Assembly (NCBI GenBank): GCA_030549775.1
Contig: CM060173.1
Coordinates: 67,977,867-68,041,866 of the forward strand
Origin: Tamarix chinensis
Taxonomy: Eukaryota > Streptophyta > Magnoliopsida > Caryophyllales > Tamaricaceae
Direction of reading: 5' to 3'
Length of the DNA: 64,000 nucleotides
The notes under the pieces are model-generated. The model was given only the letters and a program-made list of their open reading frames with translations. It had not been told where the DNA came from and made no database searches. Each line of letters starts with the position of its first letter. Position 1 is the stretch's first letter. The position numbers and the translations under genes are program-made. This document shows, piece by piece, positions 1 through 9,514 of the stretch.

Positions 1-655
1 TTATTAGAGTATGTTCACTTCACTATTATTTAAATATTTATGCTACCTTAATTATGTTGTAGTGATGATTTGTGAGGCCCTAAATTGCGTATGGTGTTGA
101 TGACACAAGCTATTATCAAACCATTTGTTAGGGAGTCAACTCTTTTTATGAGAAAGAGATTAGGAGAAATACATTTCATGTTGTAATAGGCAAAATCTTA
201 AAATATATTTTATAATTTAAAAGTTATAAACTCATTTTTTTTATAAATTTAATTCAATATTTTATATGAAATCATAATCCAAGTTAAATATTTTAATATT
301 TTTATGCCATTAATTCTAATGACACACATAACTCTTTTAAGTGAGACTTTATGAGTTTTTCTTAACAAGAAAACTTATCCTCTCTCATCCTAGATTGACA
401 ATGTTTAAGTTTCATATGTTTTTTATAGTCTCATAGGCATGTTTAAAATGATAAATGGAGATTACACCAGAAAAGTGTTTTTTTATGTCACATTTTACAA
501 TTCAAAGCACCTCAAATCATAATGTTACTTTCTTTCTACTTCTAAAGAAACTATGAAGCTTTAGAAATCGACTTATTTTCACATTTCAAAATTAAAAACA
601 AATTTAAAATATTTTGCCATTATGGTTATTATTTATAGATAAAATCATGTATAAT
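1..655. other. Unassigned AT-rich flank
   Basis: AT-rich sequence outside the low-coordinate LTR of E1. I see no open frame longer than a few dozen codons, no recognisable domain and no repeat pairing with another part of the window. Nothing is claimed here. Confidence 0.5.
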
Positions 656-660
656 AGAAT

Positions 661-1507
661 TGATGTGTTTACCAGAGTAGAGGAAGGTTGGATCTAAGAC
701 TGATGTGTTAAAGATGTCACCCACGAATTTAAGCAAAAGAAACAAATGTTTAATATGGATTATGATTGAATAAATTTGATTATAAAGATAGATTGGTTCA
801 ACGGGTTTGAATTAGGTTTCAAAAATGTCAAAGCTTGAGTTCAATGGAGGAAGGTAATGTCCTAGACTTTTCTTGCCCAATGATGACTCAAATTGATAGA
901 GATAGATGCAAGCTAGTTATGCTAAAAGTTGTATTTAAATTCTGTATATTTCATCTTATTATTTCATGTGCACAATGGTTTATTTATAGGAAAGTTCCAA
1001 CTGGTTGAACAAGCTCAATCAGCCGGTCCTTAACCATAATTCAAGTCCATTAATCTTGGTTGAATTAAGCCCATATAACACTTACTCTTAATCATAATAT
1101 CATTGGTTAAATGATATTAAGGATTAATATTACAAAGCCATAGAATTAACTATGATGCATACATAAAATTATATCACACCCTAAATTACATAAAATACAC
1201 TTAGGGTTAGGTTTTACAACAAGTTAATACAACTAATGAGGATCATCACCATATCTTCTTATTGTAAAGTATCATCCCATGTATGCCATAGTCTTGCATG
1301 CTTTGAATACTTGTACTAACATCTTCTTCTTGCAAATATGTAACATACCTACAAGAAAAACTTGAATGGTTTTCAATACCAAGCATATATAAATTATCAA
1401 GAATATTTAATATGATAGGCTCCAACATTAAGTAAGCTAATTCTTCCTTACCTTGAGAATTAAGATGAAAAGGAAAATCATTAGATTCATTTGATGTTCC
1501 TGCATCA
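661..1507 (-). repeat. E1 3' LTR
   Basis: About 847 bp. On the minus strand it starts TGATGCAGG just after a purine tract (plus 1508-1520 reads ttctcccctagtt) and ends ...ACACATCA. It is a direct repeat of 4890-5741 with scattered substitutions and small indels. It also encodes the last ~87 codons of an open frame entering from the internal pol region. Confidence 0.88.
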
Positions 1508-2184
1508 TTCTCCCCTAGTTGAGAAGAATTTGCCCTCAAATTTTCATTAGAATAATAAGGAGACAAATCACCAACATTAAAATTTCTTGAAATTCCACCA
1601 TAAGAATCACAAAGTTAAAGTTCATAAGCATTATCTCCAAACTTTCTTAGTATTTTAAATGGACCATCAACTCTTGGAATTAGTTTATTTTTACATAATT
1701 TAGGAAATCGTTATTTATGCAAATATAACCAAACTAAGTCACCAAGAGAAAATACATATGAGTTTCTATGCTTATTTGCTTGAGCTTTATACTTGGCATT
1801 GCCTTTTTCAATGTATTTTTTTATTTTCTAATGAAGTTGTTGAAAAAATTGTACTTTATATTTATCTTCATAATTTTGCAATTCACCTTTTTTCAAAGGA
1901 ATCTTGTTAATAGGTATATAAGGATTCACACCATACACCACCTCAAACGGACTAGTTTGAGTAGTACTAGATAGACAACGATTATAAGCAAACTCTGCAT
2001 AAGCTAACTTAACATCCCAATCGTTAGTACTCTTATCAACTAAACCTCTTAATAATGTACCAAGATTTCTATTAGTTACTTCAGTTTGACCATCATTTTG
2101 TGGATGATGCGAAGTGATAAATAACAATTTAGTACCAAGCATATACCATAAAGTTTTCCAAAAATAACTCATAAAATTAAACAT
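1246..2184 (-). pseudogene. E1 integrase C-terminal half and LTR-encoded tail
   Basis: 2184-1828 encodes the C-terminal part of a Ty3/gypsy integrase core. It has the GTKLL segment, the [14 protein letters not shown] block containing the catalytic Glu, and the AYNR...SPFEVVYG segment. The N-terminal HHCC finger and both catalytic Asp residues are missing because of the deletion just upstream. After a stop, the GPY/F-type stretch (GPFKILRKFGDNAY) follows near 1660, broken by further stops. A final open stretch at 1566-1246 (106 codons) begins SPYYSNENLRANSSQLGEND and continues through the PPT into the 3' LTR. The integrase would insert the cDNA copy into the genome, but this copy cannot be active. 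Confidence 0.8.
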
Positions 2185-2249
2185 AAGCAGTATTTGGAAG
2201 AACTATACAAAGAATCATACTCTCTTTCACAAATATTTTATCCATAAGC

Positions 2250-3118
2250 TCTTGAATTTTTTTTGTAATGCCTTAGCTTCTTCTAGATTACATCTATATG
2301 CCATTTTATTTAGAATAAGCATACCAGGAAAAAGATCAATGGCATGTTCTATACCTTTATTAGGTGGTAATGTAGAAGGTAAGTCATCAGGAAATACGTC
2401 ATTATACTCATCAAGCTACTTAATTAGATTAGGATTTTCAATTTGTTGTTTTTCAGTTTTAGAATTTCTAGAAACTAAAGCATAAAAAATTCCTTCTTCT
2501 TCTATGCATATCTCTATAGCATTTTTATGTAAAAATAATCTCTTTTTGTCATCACTCAAATGCATATGATCACATAAATAAGGTGTGAGACTATACAATT
2601 GCTTTTCTTTTTCCACCACATATTCATTAGTTAACCCATCATGAGTTGTTTTCTATCATATCACCATGGTCTACCTAAAAGTAATACACAAGCATCCATA
2701 GGTAAAACATCACATAGAACTTCATCTCTAATAGAAAATGTGACTAAAGCTCTTTTGTTTACTTTAGCTCATTTATCCTCATTTAGCCATTGTAAATAAT
2801 AGGGTTTAGGATGATTAGTAGTTTGCAAACCAATTTTTCTTAACCATTGCTTCACAAGCAATATTTGTACATGAACCACTATCAATTATGAGTCTACAAA
2901 CCATGTCACCTATTTTACACTCAGTCTTAAAAATTTTCTCTCTTTGAGCAGGTGTATCACTAGGTTTTATTTGTAAAAGTCTTTGAATTACAAAGCATAG
3001 GTCTCCTTCTTCCTCTTCCATAGTTAATATTTCATTAGGAGATTCAACTTCTATTTCATCATCATCATTACATGGTTCCATGTTTTCTATTTCATGTATG
3101 GTAAAGAATCTTTGGTTA
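2250..3118 (-). pseudogene. E1 protease and pre-RT linker
   Basis: The stretch 3081-2815 contains the retropepsin active-site triad in IIDSGSCTN, so the catalytic Asp is kept here, unlike in E2 and E4. It is preceded by an acidic stretch and the conserved QREKIFKTECKIGDMVCR segment. Stops follow, then an open stretch 2619-2416 (VEKEKQLYSLTP...) aligns with the E4 linker. The run DEYNDVFPDDLPSTLPP (about 2410-2360) and IDLFPGM...AYRCNLEEAK mark the entrance of reverse transcriptase. RT itself is absent: the frame runs into integrase sequence after the ELMDKIFVKES segment. Several in-frame stops make it non-functional. Confidence 0.78.
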
Positions 3119-3120
3119 GA

Positions 3121-4088
3121 ACAATATCTAGGAAAATGTCCATATCCTTTACATTTGAAACATTATTTATTTGCCATTTCAACTACCTTATTTTTACCTT
3201 TATCATCTCTATTATTCTTTTTACCATAAGAAAATGTTGATTTAGGTGTAAAGGTATTAGAATAGGGTTTAGTTGAGGTTGAAGAATTAGACTTAACATA
3301 GGCCTTAGTTGTTTTGTCTTGTCTTTCAAATTTCATAGCCAATTTAATCAAGTCATGAAGAGAATCATAAGAGTACATGTCAACTTTGTCTCTTATTAAA
3401 TTATTCAAGCCACCTAAGTACCTAGCACACTTTTTTTCTTATCTTTCTTGAACATCACAAATAAGGGATAGGCTTTCAAATTCTCTTGTGTATTCTTCTA
3501 CACTTTAGAGTAGTCATTTTAACATACATATCTTGTTCATGCTGTCTAGGCACAAATTTCTTTCTTAGGTGCTTTTTAAGTTTTTCCCAAGATTTTATTT
3601 TTGACTTCTCTTGTCTTTCTCTTGTTCACTTTAAATTATCTTACCAAATTCGAGCAAACTTTTTGAACTTTAGAGTAGCTAATTTGCATTTTCTTTCATC
3701 ATCATACACTCTATATTCAAAAATATCCTCAATCTCATGTAACCATTTAAAACATTACTTCACATTCAAATCACCATAATATTCAGGAAGGTCAAGTTTA
3801 ATACCTTGATCTTCATGGTATGCATTTCTTACTTGGAATATGAGTGGTCTTCTTTGGTTGCTTAAGCCAAAGGAACTCAAATCATCTTCTCCGTCTTCAT
3901 GGTGATGTATACTCATGTGTGGTTTCCATGCAAACTTGCCATGGCTTATGCTTGTCTTGTTCTGACAATTTAGCTTCCACACTTTGTACTTGATGTTGAA
4001 GTTTGTTTTGAGTTTGCAATTGAGCATCCATGTGTGTGGTGGGGCTCTTGATGGACTCTACCAAGGTACGCACTTCTTCACTAGCCAT
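3121..4088 (-). pseudogene. E1 gag (nucleocapsid) remnant
   Basis: The frame starts at the minus-strand ATG at 4088 with MASEEVRTLVESIKS, matching the E4 gag start. A frameshift near 3920 is needed to continue into EDGEDDLSSFGLSNQRRP and the capsid-like YHEDQGIKLDLPEYYGDLN. A further piece at 3408-3163 leads to a CX2CX4HX4C zinc knuckle (CFKCKGYGHFPRYC) at 3162-3121, with a stop just before it. In an active element Gag packages the RNA into the virus-like particle. Here it is broken by at least one frameshift and several stops. Confidence 0.8.
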
Positions 4089-4889
4089 GGTGAAGGTTGA
4101 CACACAACTCCTTTTGTTGCACACAATAGATTCCATAGAGTGTAGGTGCTTCAATTTATTTTTCCTACAACCAAACAAGGCACAAACTATTTCTAATTCA
4201 CAATCAAATTAAAATCACTACCTGCAGTCCTTGATTAGGCACAAAGGAGAGGATGTAGCCACAAGAACAACCACTAAAAGCAGGTACACAAGAAACAGAA
4301 GTGGTCTTCTATATATGGCATAAAATTCAGCCACGTAAAATCATAGAATGTCGATTTCTTTCTTCAACATATGCACGTCTTCAAGTGGGAGATTCGTGCT
4401 GGTTAATTCATAGAATATGTAGGCAAGGATACACAAACAGGTTTTGTTCGGTCAATGCTGAGATGTCTTCCAAGTCTCAGCCTTTTTGTGTCCTTCCCAG
4501 ATTGATACACGAATGGGAAATGAAATGGGTTGATTAACACTAGATCATGTGTAGATAGAGAGTATACTTAGGAATAAAATAGGTGTAGGGGGATGAACAA
4601 AATTGTAGCACACAAGGCAACACAAAGAAGCTACAGCGTCTGGAACTACAATACTGGTCAATATTTTATGCATATTATTGGGGAAAATGTAACAAGATCA
4701 TTGCAAGATTGCAAGAAATTTAGGAAATAACTTCAAGAACAATCTAAGAAGATCATAAAGAATCAAGAATTCAAGGTTAAGGTCAAGTTATCGTGGATTT
4801 CTTGATGCAAGAACACACATGTAATAATCTAGTCTGCAGGGAGAGGGTCATTCAATAGCTTCAATCAGTCGAAGCTTTGATAACAAAAA
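4089..4889 (-). other. E1 untranslated leader (PBS to gag)
   Basis: About 0.8 kb between the 5' LTR and the gag ATG. It aligns in part with the E4 leader (40594-41449), for example the shared segment near gtgcctaatcaag read in element orientation. No independent gene is supported, and the plus-strand open stretch at 4301-4537 looks like chance. Confidence 0.6.
4871..4885 (-). promoter_or_regulatory. E1 primer-binding site
   Basis: The minus strand reads TGTTATCAAAGCTTC about four bases after the 5' LTR end. This is close to the tRNA-iMet complement TGGTATCAGAGC used by most plant gypsy elements. It fixes the orientation of E1 as minus. Confidence 0.78.
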
Positions 4890-5741
4890 TGATGTGTTTA
4901 TCAATGTAGAGGAAGGTATGATCGAAGAATGATGTGTTGAAAATTTCACCTAAGAATTCAAGCAAAAGAATCGAATGTTTAATATGGATTATGATCGAAG
5001 AAAACAGGTTGTAAAGATAGGTTGGTTCGACGAGTTTAAATCAAGTTTCAAAAATGTCGAAGCTTGAGTTCAATAGAGGAAGTTAATGTCCTGGAATTTT
5101 CTTGCTCAATGATGAATCAAATTGAGAGAGATAGACACAAGCTAGTTGTTCTCAAGGTTGTAGTCAAATTCTGTATATTTCATCTTATTATTTCATGCGC
5201 ACAATGGTATATATATAGGAAAGTTCCAGCCGGTTGAACAAGCTCAATCAGCCGGTCCTTAACCTTAATTAAATCCCATTAATCTTGGTTGAATTAAGCC
5301 CATATAAAACTTAATCCTAATCATAATATCATTGGTTAAATGATACTAAGGATTAAAATTATAAAGCCATAAAATTAACTATGATACATACATGAAATTA
5401 TATCAAACCCTAAATTACATAAAATATAATTAGGGTTAAGGTTTACAACAAGTTGATACAACTAATGAGAATCATCACCATATCTTTTTGTTGTAAAGTA
5501 TTATTCCATAGTCTTGCATGCTTTGAATACCTGTACACATTAAAGTTTTTTAACATCTTCTTCTTGCAAATATGTAACATACCTACAAGAACAACTTGAA
5601 TGGTTTTCAATACCAAGCATATACAAATTATCAAGAATATTTAACATGATAGAATCCAAAATTTAGAAAGCTAATTCTTCCTTACCTTGAGAATTAAGAT
5701 GAACATGACAATGATTAGATTCATTAGATGCTCCAGCATCA
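4890..5741 (-). repeat. E1 5' LTR
   Basis: About 852 bp, a direct repeat of 661-1507. On the minus strand it starts TGATGCTGG and ends ...AAACACATCA. The segment matching the tail ORF of the 3' LTR is partly deleted or rearranged here. Confidence 0.86.
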
Positions 5742-5746
5742 AGATT

Positions 5747-6813
5747 GCTTCCCTATCTTTTATTATTTAGCCTTGATCATCTATATGTATGCAGAGATAA
5801 TCTAATCCCTCATACTCATTCCTAATGTTTCACCAATATCCCCATCCATCTATGTTGCTTATTTCAATAAAATTGCTCACTCTCATCATAATACTACATG
5901 GAATATATCATCCTTACACCTTATGTTTTGTACCTCATTTCATCCATGATTATCCTCATACTATGACACTACGTTTACATCCATTGTTGAATGTCGGTGA
6001 TATTGAAACATCATTACATCATTCACACAACCATTGGCCATTAAAAGCACTAAATGATTAAAACCTTTTGATTAACTCAATTATTCTATCCTTAGTTCTT
6101 AAGGCTTTTCATTATATGTTATCAATTGAACTCTCCTATTTATAGCCATGACCACTAATTCTCCATTATTCTCAATTTTGAGAGCCGAAGACCACTCTCA
6201 ATTGATTAACTTTTAAGCTTCCAATCATCCACTATAGAGCCACCTTAGTTGATTATGTTACTTTTCTTTTCTTCCTTCTATTTTTTCTTATGATCTTTTT
6301 GTTAATATAATATTCTAGTAATTAAAATTTTCTAGGTATTTTAATGTATTTGATATCTTAATATTTTTGCATTTTCTTTTCATAAGCAAAATAACTCTAT
6401 ATCGGTATACTTTTTTGAATTTTATGACTTGCTACGGGTATGAATATGTACTAGTGTCATAGATCATGATTTCATGAATTTCATTAGCATTTTAATAAAA
6501 AAATTATAGAGTTTTAGTTATTATTGTATGTAATAAAAGCATGAAACTTGTTGTGTTCATGAAAAAACATTTGGGTGAAATATTGAGCTAAATATCTATT
6601 AGTAAGTTAAAAGTTATGAGAATTGTTTTGTATTAAATTAAATATCTATGGGTGATATTTCCAACAAAATTCTTGGATATAAAAAATATTTAGTACCTAA
6701 AAAGGTATCATCATTTTCCATTAAATGGGTATACTTATTTCTCTAGCTCAAGAAGTCTACACCTCAGGTTGAGATTTGTTTCTTGTGATGGAGTTATTTT
6801 TTTGTGTTATAAA
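5747..6813. other. Unassigned sequence between E1 and the CACTA element
   Basis: About 1.07 kb of AT-rich sequence. I recognise no protein domain, LTR or terminal inverted repeat. The short open stretch at 5825-6061 has no recognisable motif and is not called. Confidence 0.45.
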
Positions 6814-7075
6814 CACTACTACGGAAATAGGAAATAATAACGGGACATTAATAACGGTGGTTCGAAAACCGTCGTCAAATGCGTGAAAATTAATGTGCGG
6901 GAAGGTTTAATAACGGTTTTAAGTAATAACCGTTATTAAAAGTTTTAATAATGGTTCAAAGAAGAACCGTTGTCAAAATTGGAAAGGTTTTAATAACGGT
7001 TCCTGTAAGAACCGTTATTAAATCATGTTTTAATAATGTATCTTACAGGAACCGTTATTAAAAGTTCCTTTTATT
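6814..7075. repeat. CACTA left TIR and subterminal repeats
   Basis: After the 14 bp TIR there are about ten copies of a 12-14 bp motif, TTTAATAACGGTT or its complement AACCGTTATTAAA. Many are paired head to head with 4-8 bp between them, so each pair can form a small hairpin. In characterised CACTA elements such motifs are bound by the TNPA-type protein; that role here is inferred. Confidence 0.85.
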
Positions 7076-7226
7076 TCGTTCTCTTCTGTTTTGTGCCAAA
7101 AATTTCAGACTCTGCCGCTTCCCTCTCGTACTCTCTTTCTCTTGCGAACCCTTTCACCACCGCTCCGGCTCCCTTTAAGTATGTGTTTTTCTTCCTTCAT
7201 TGCTTAATTTGTCTCTACTGATATGC

Positions 7227-7369
7227 ATATATATATATATATATATAAATGCATGCCTGTTGCACCGAAGAGGTTGTGTTTGATGTGTTGTTCGAAAATC
7301 TTTTATTTGATGTGTTGGTGAAAAATTTTGCTGTGGCCTTTTTGATTGTGGCCGGCCGAGACCTTAATT

Positions 7370-7402
<33 letters not shown>

Positions 7403-7413
7403 ATATATATATA
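7227..7413. repeat. TA microsatellites
   Basis: Two (TA)n tracts, about 7227-7247 and 7369-7413, the second with an interrupted GTAT block. They lie in a likely intron of the CACTA element, downstream of a pyrimidine-rich leader (7080-7170). Confidence 0.85.
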
Positions 7414-7718
7414 AATGTGTTTATAATCTATTTTATAAAAATATGTATTATTACTTTAAGAGAATCTACAAGCCTAAAATATATATTATTATCATAAGAT
7501 ATGTACGTTCTAAGTATAAAATTAAGGTGTATATATTTTTTTAGCATTCACATTATTATGCAGATCATGTGTATTTATATTCTTTTTTTAATATATATTT
7601 TGTAAGACGTGTATTTATATTCCGTAAAATGTGTGTTTATATGTGTTCTATTATATGTGTATATATTTATAATATATTTATATATATGATGTGTATATAT
7701 AATCTAAAATAATTGTGG

Positions 7719-7788
7719 TTAGGGTTAGGGTTGGGGTTAGGGGGAGGGTTAGTGTTAGGGTTAGGGTTAGGGTTAGGGTTAGGGTTAG
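7719..7788 (+). repeat. TTAGGG-type telomere-like array
   Basis: About 70 bp made of TTAGGG units: two perfect units, a few variants (TTGGGG, TTAGTG), then five perfect units in a row. The unit is the 6 bp vertebrate/Asparagales type, not the 7 bp Arabidopsis type TTTAGGG. It lies inside the CACTA element. Confidence 0.9.
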
Positions 7789-7925
7789 CTATAGGTTTAG
7801 GATCATTATTTTATGAGGTTTAGTGTTATTTTGTATTATAATTTATTAGGGTTAATTATTGTTAGGGTTACAGCCGTATATTGTGACCGACCGAAGATTA
7901 CTATTATACAAATGCCACATTTCAT

Positions 7926-8267
7926 TCACCGTCGGTCTCGAAAAGGCGGAACTAATGGAGAGTTCGAGTCGGAATCCGCGGATTCGTATCTGAATACAAG
8001 GAAGTGCCCGATGGCGATGGAATTGTGTGCAACGAAATCTTCCCATCCGTTTTGAAACCAGACTCTGCCTTCTTCCTTAACTAGTTGTACTGGCCATTTT
8101 CTCCGTTCGGGACGTTGAGGTATGCATGAGTGGGGAGACCCTTGCCATGGTTCTTTACGAATTTTTTTGGAAGTGCCTGTGATCACAAATGCAAGGCGGA
8201 GATTCCACCGTTCAGTTTCCAAAAGTTTACTATAGGCTTCTTTTGGTATGTTTTTGGAAAGTTTCAA
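7926..8267 (-). pseudogene. B3 DNA-binding domain fragment, left arm
   Basis: A 113-codon open frame. Residues ~60-95 contain WPVQLVKEEGRVWFQNGW and FVAHNSIAIGHFLVFRYE, which match the B3 domain signature of the plant REM family: the WxV strand, the GWxxF loop and the FLVFxY strand. The N-terminal part (LSKNIPKEAY) resembles the first B3 strand and helix but is poorly conserved. A full REM protein has one or more B3 domains and several hundred residues, so this is a captured exon fragment. There is no promoter or further exon on this strand. DNA binding is the known family role; function here is not implied. Confidence 0.75.
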
Positions 8268-8471
8268 GTAAAAGAAAAAAAATAAATTGGGCTAAAAATG
8301 ACATCTTTTTTTTTTATTTTAAATTATGGGTTACTTAAAAAGATGGTATGGAATAAATTTTAAGCAATAAAAATGTTATTTTGATTTTTTGTTAGAAAAT
8401 TTTGGAAGAAATCATATTTTAAAGTAAAAAAAAGATGTCATTTTTAGCCTAATTTATTTTTTTCCTTTTAC

Positions 8472-8813
8472 TTGAAACTTTCCAAAAACATACCGAAAGG
8501 AGCCTATAGTAAAATTTTGGAAACTGAACGGTGGAATCTCTGCCTTGCATTTGTGATCACAGGAACTTCCAGAAAAATTCATGAAGAACCATGGCAAGGG
8601 TCTCCCCACTCATGCATACCTCAACGTCCCGAACGGAGAAAATGGCCAGTACAACTAGTTAAGGAAGAAGGCAGAGTCTGGTTTCAAAACGGATGGGAAG
8701 ATTTCGTTGCACACAATTCCATCGCCATCGGGCACTTCCTTGTATTCAGATACGAATCCGCGGATTCCGACTCGAACTCTCCATTAGTTCCGCCTTTTCG
8801 AGACCGACGGTGA
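8472..8813 (+). pseudogene. B3 DNA-binding domain fragment, right arm
   Basis: The mirror copy of the left arm: 113 codons with the same B3 motifs (WPVQLVKEEGRVWFQNGW, then IAIGHFLVFRYE). Substitutions relative to the left arm include Lys/Glu-to-Gly and Arg-to-Cys/His changes near the N-terminus, while the C-terminal half is identical at protein level. It ends with a stop (TGA 8811-8813). The TNP-like open frame starts a few bases downstream in another frame. Both arms staying open may simply reflect their recent origin. Confidence 0.75.
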
Positions 8814-8818
8814 ATGAA

Positions 8819-9201
8819 ATGTGGCATTTGTATAATATTGGTACATTATGGAAGAAGGCTAGAGCAACAAAAGATGGATATATTAATGAAGATGTAGATG
8901 TTGCAGCGACAAAAATTGTAAGTTTGTAGATATTTGAAACCCTACTTACTTTTCTTTTAGAAAACTATTATATTATGCTTATTCATGTAAGCTAATTTTA
9001 CATATATTATATACATTACAGGATGAACTTCAAGTGTCAGATGGTGAGGAGGGGGTAGACCAATATAACATTGTATCACAGGCTATAGGAATTGTAGAAT
9101 ACCCTGGAAGACACAGGGGTCTTGGATTAGGTGTTATGAAAACGAGCGTACGTGGTCGATCTCGTAGTTCTCGTAACGGTTTTAGTAACGGTATTAGGTA
9201 G
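8819..9201 (+). pseudogene. C-terminal exons of a TNP/Ptta (En/Spm) transposase-associated protein
   Basis: Exon 1 (from about the ATG at 8819 to 8917) encodes WHLYNIGTLWKKARATKDG, then INEDVDVAATKI. An intron with GT..AG borders is predicted at 8918-9021 (gtaagt ... ttacag), and splicing keeps the frame. Exon 2 (9022-9201) encodes DELQVSDGEEG, VSQAIGIVEYPGRHRGLG and an Arg/Ser-rich tail ending at TAG. The ELWKKAR...G / QALG..E.PGR.RG pattern is typical of the plant transposase Ptta/En/Spm family. The N-terminal part of the protein is absent. The exon lies directly against the right B3 arm, so the captured segment sits inside the element's own gene. Confidence 0.65.
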
Positions 9202-9514
9202 TGATCTATTTATTCTACATGCATTTTCAGGTTTGTATTTCGTCTACATCTTTCGGTCTTCCAGCCTAGATCTGTGAACTCTTTACTTTGGGGTGTAGAG
9301 CTACCAAGTTGTGGTATGCCCACTAATTTTTATTCCTAAGTATAGTTGGTGTATTGAGACATGCATACCAATTATAGATTGATTGAAATTATGGTGTAAT
9401 TGCAGATTTGGTATGACATGATGTTGTTTTACATTGCAGATTCGGTAATTGTTTGAACATACAACTGTGTATGTGGGCAGGAATAAAAGAGAAAAATAAA
9501 AAAAACATATAGTT

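Larger units (their letters stand above)
661..5741 (-). mobile_element. E1: CRM-like Ty3/gypsy retrotransposon, internally deleted
   Basis: Complete-ended LTR element read on the minus strand: 5' LTR 4890-5741, PBS, gag, protease, pre-RT linker, integrase C-terminal half, PPT, 3' LTR 661-1507. Flanking pentamers are agaat (656-660) and agatt (5742-5746), a probable TSD with one change. It belongs to the same family as E2 and E4: gag, protease, linker, integrase and LTR-encoded tail all align by eye. Compared with E4, about 1.7 kb is missing near 2185-2200, from the start of RT to the middle of the integrase core. The order PR-RT-RH-IN and the integrase style point to Ty3/gypsy. A CRM (centromeric chromovirus) assignment is inferred from the pol frame running into the LTR and is less certain. 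Confidence 0.85.
7902..8837. repeat. Long inverted repeat carrying a B3 domain
   Basis: Left arm about 7902-8323 and right arm about 8416-8837 are reverse complements over some 420 bp, separated by a ~92 bp AT-rich loop. The two predicted 113-residue proteins differ at about eight positions, so nucleotide identity is high, roughly 95% or more by eye. The symmetry covers the B3 coding segment plus flanking non-coding bases on both sides. A transcript crossing it would fold into a near-perfect hairpin. Confidence 0.92.

Noticed and set aside
1768..2485. Hydrophobic plus-strand frames that look like small membrane proteins
   Set aside because: Antisense shadows of E1 integrase and linker; the A/T-rich antisense gives Phe/Leu runs.
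7249..7497. Frame with Tyr-Ile repeats inside the CACTA element
   Set aside because: Translation of TA microsatellites.
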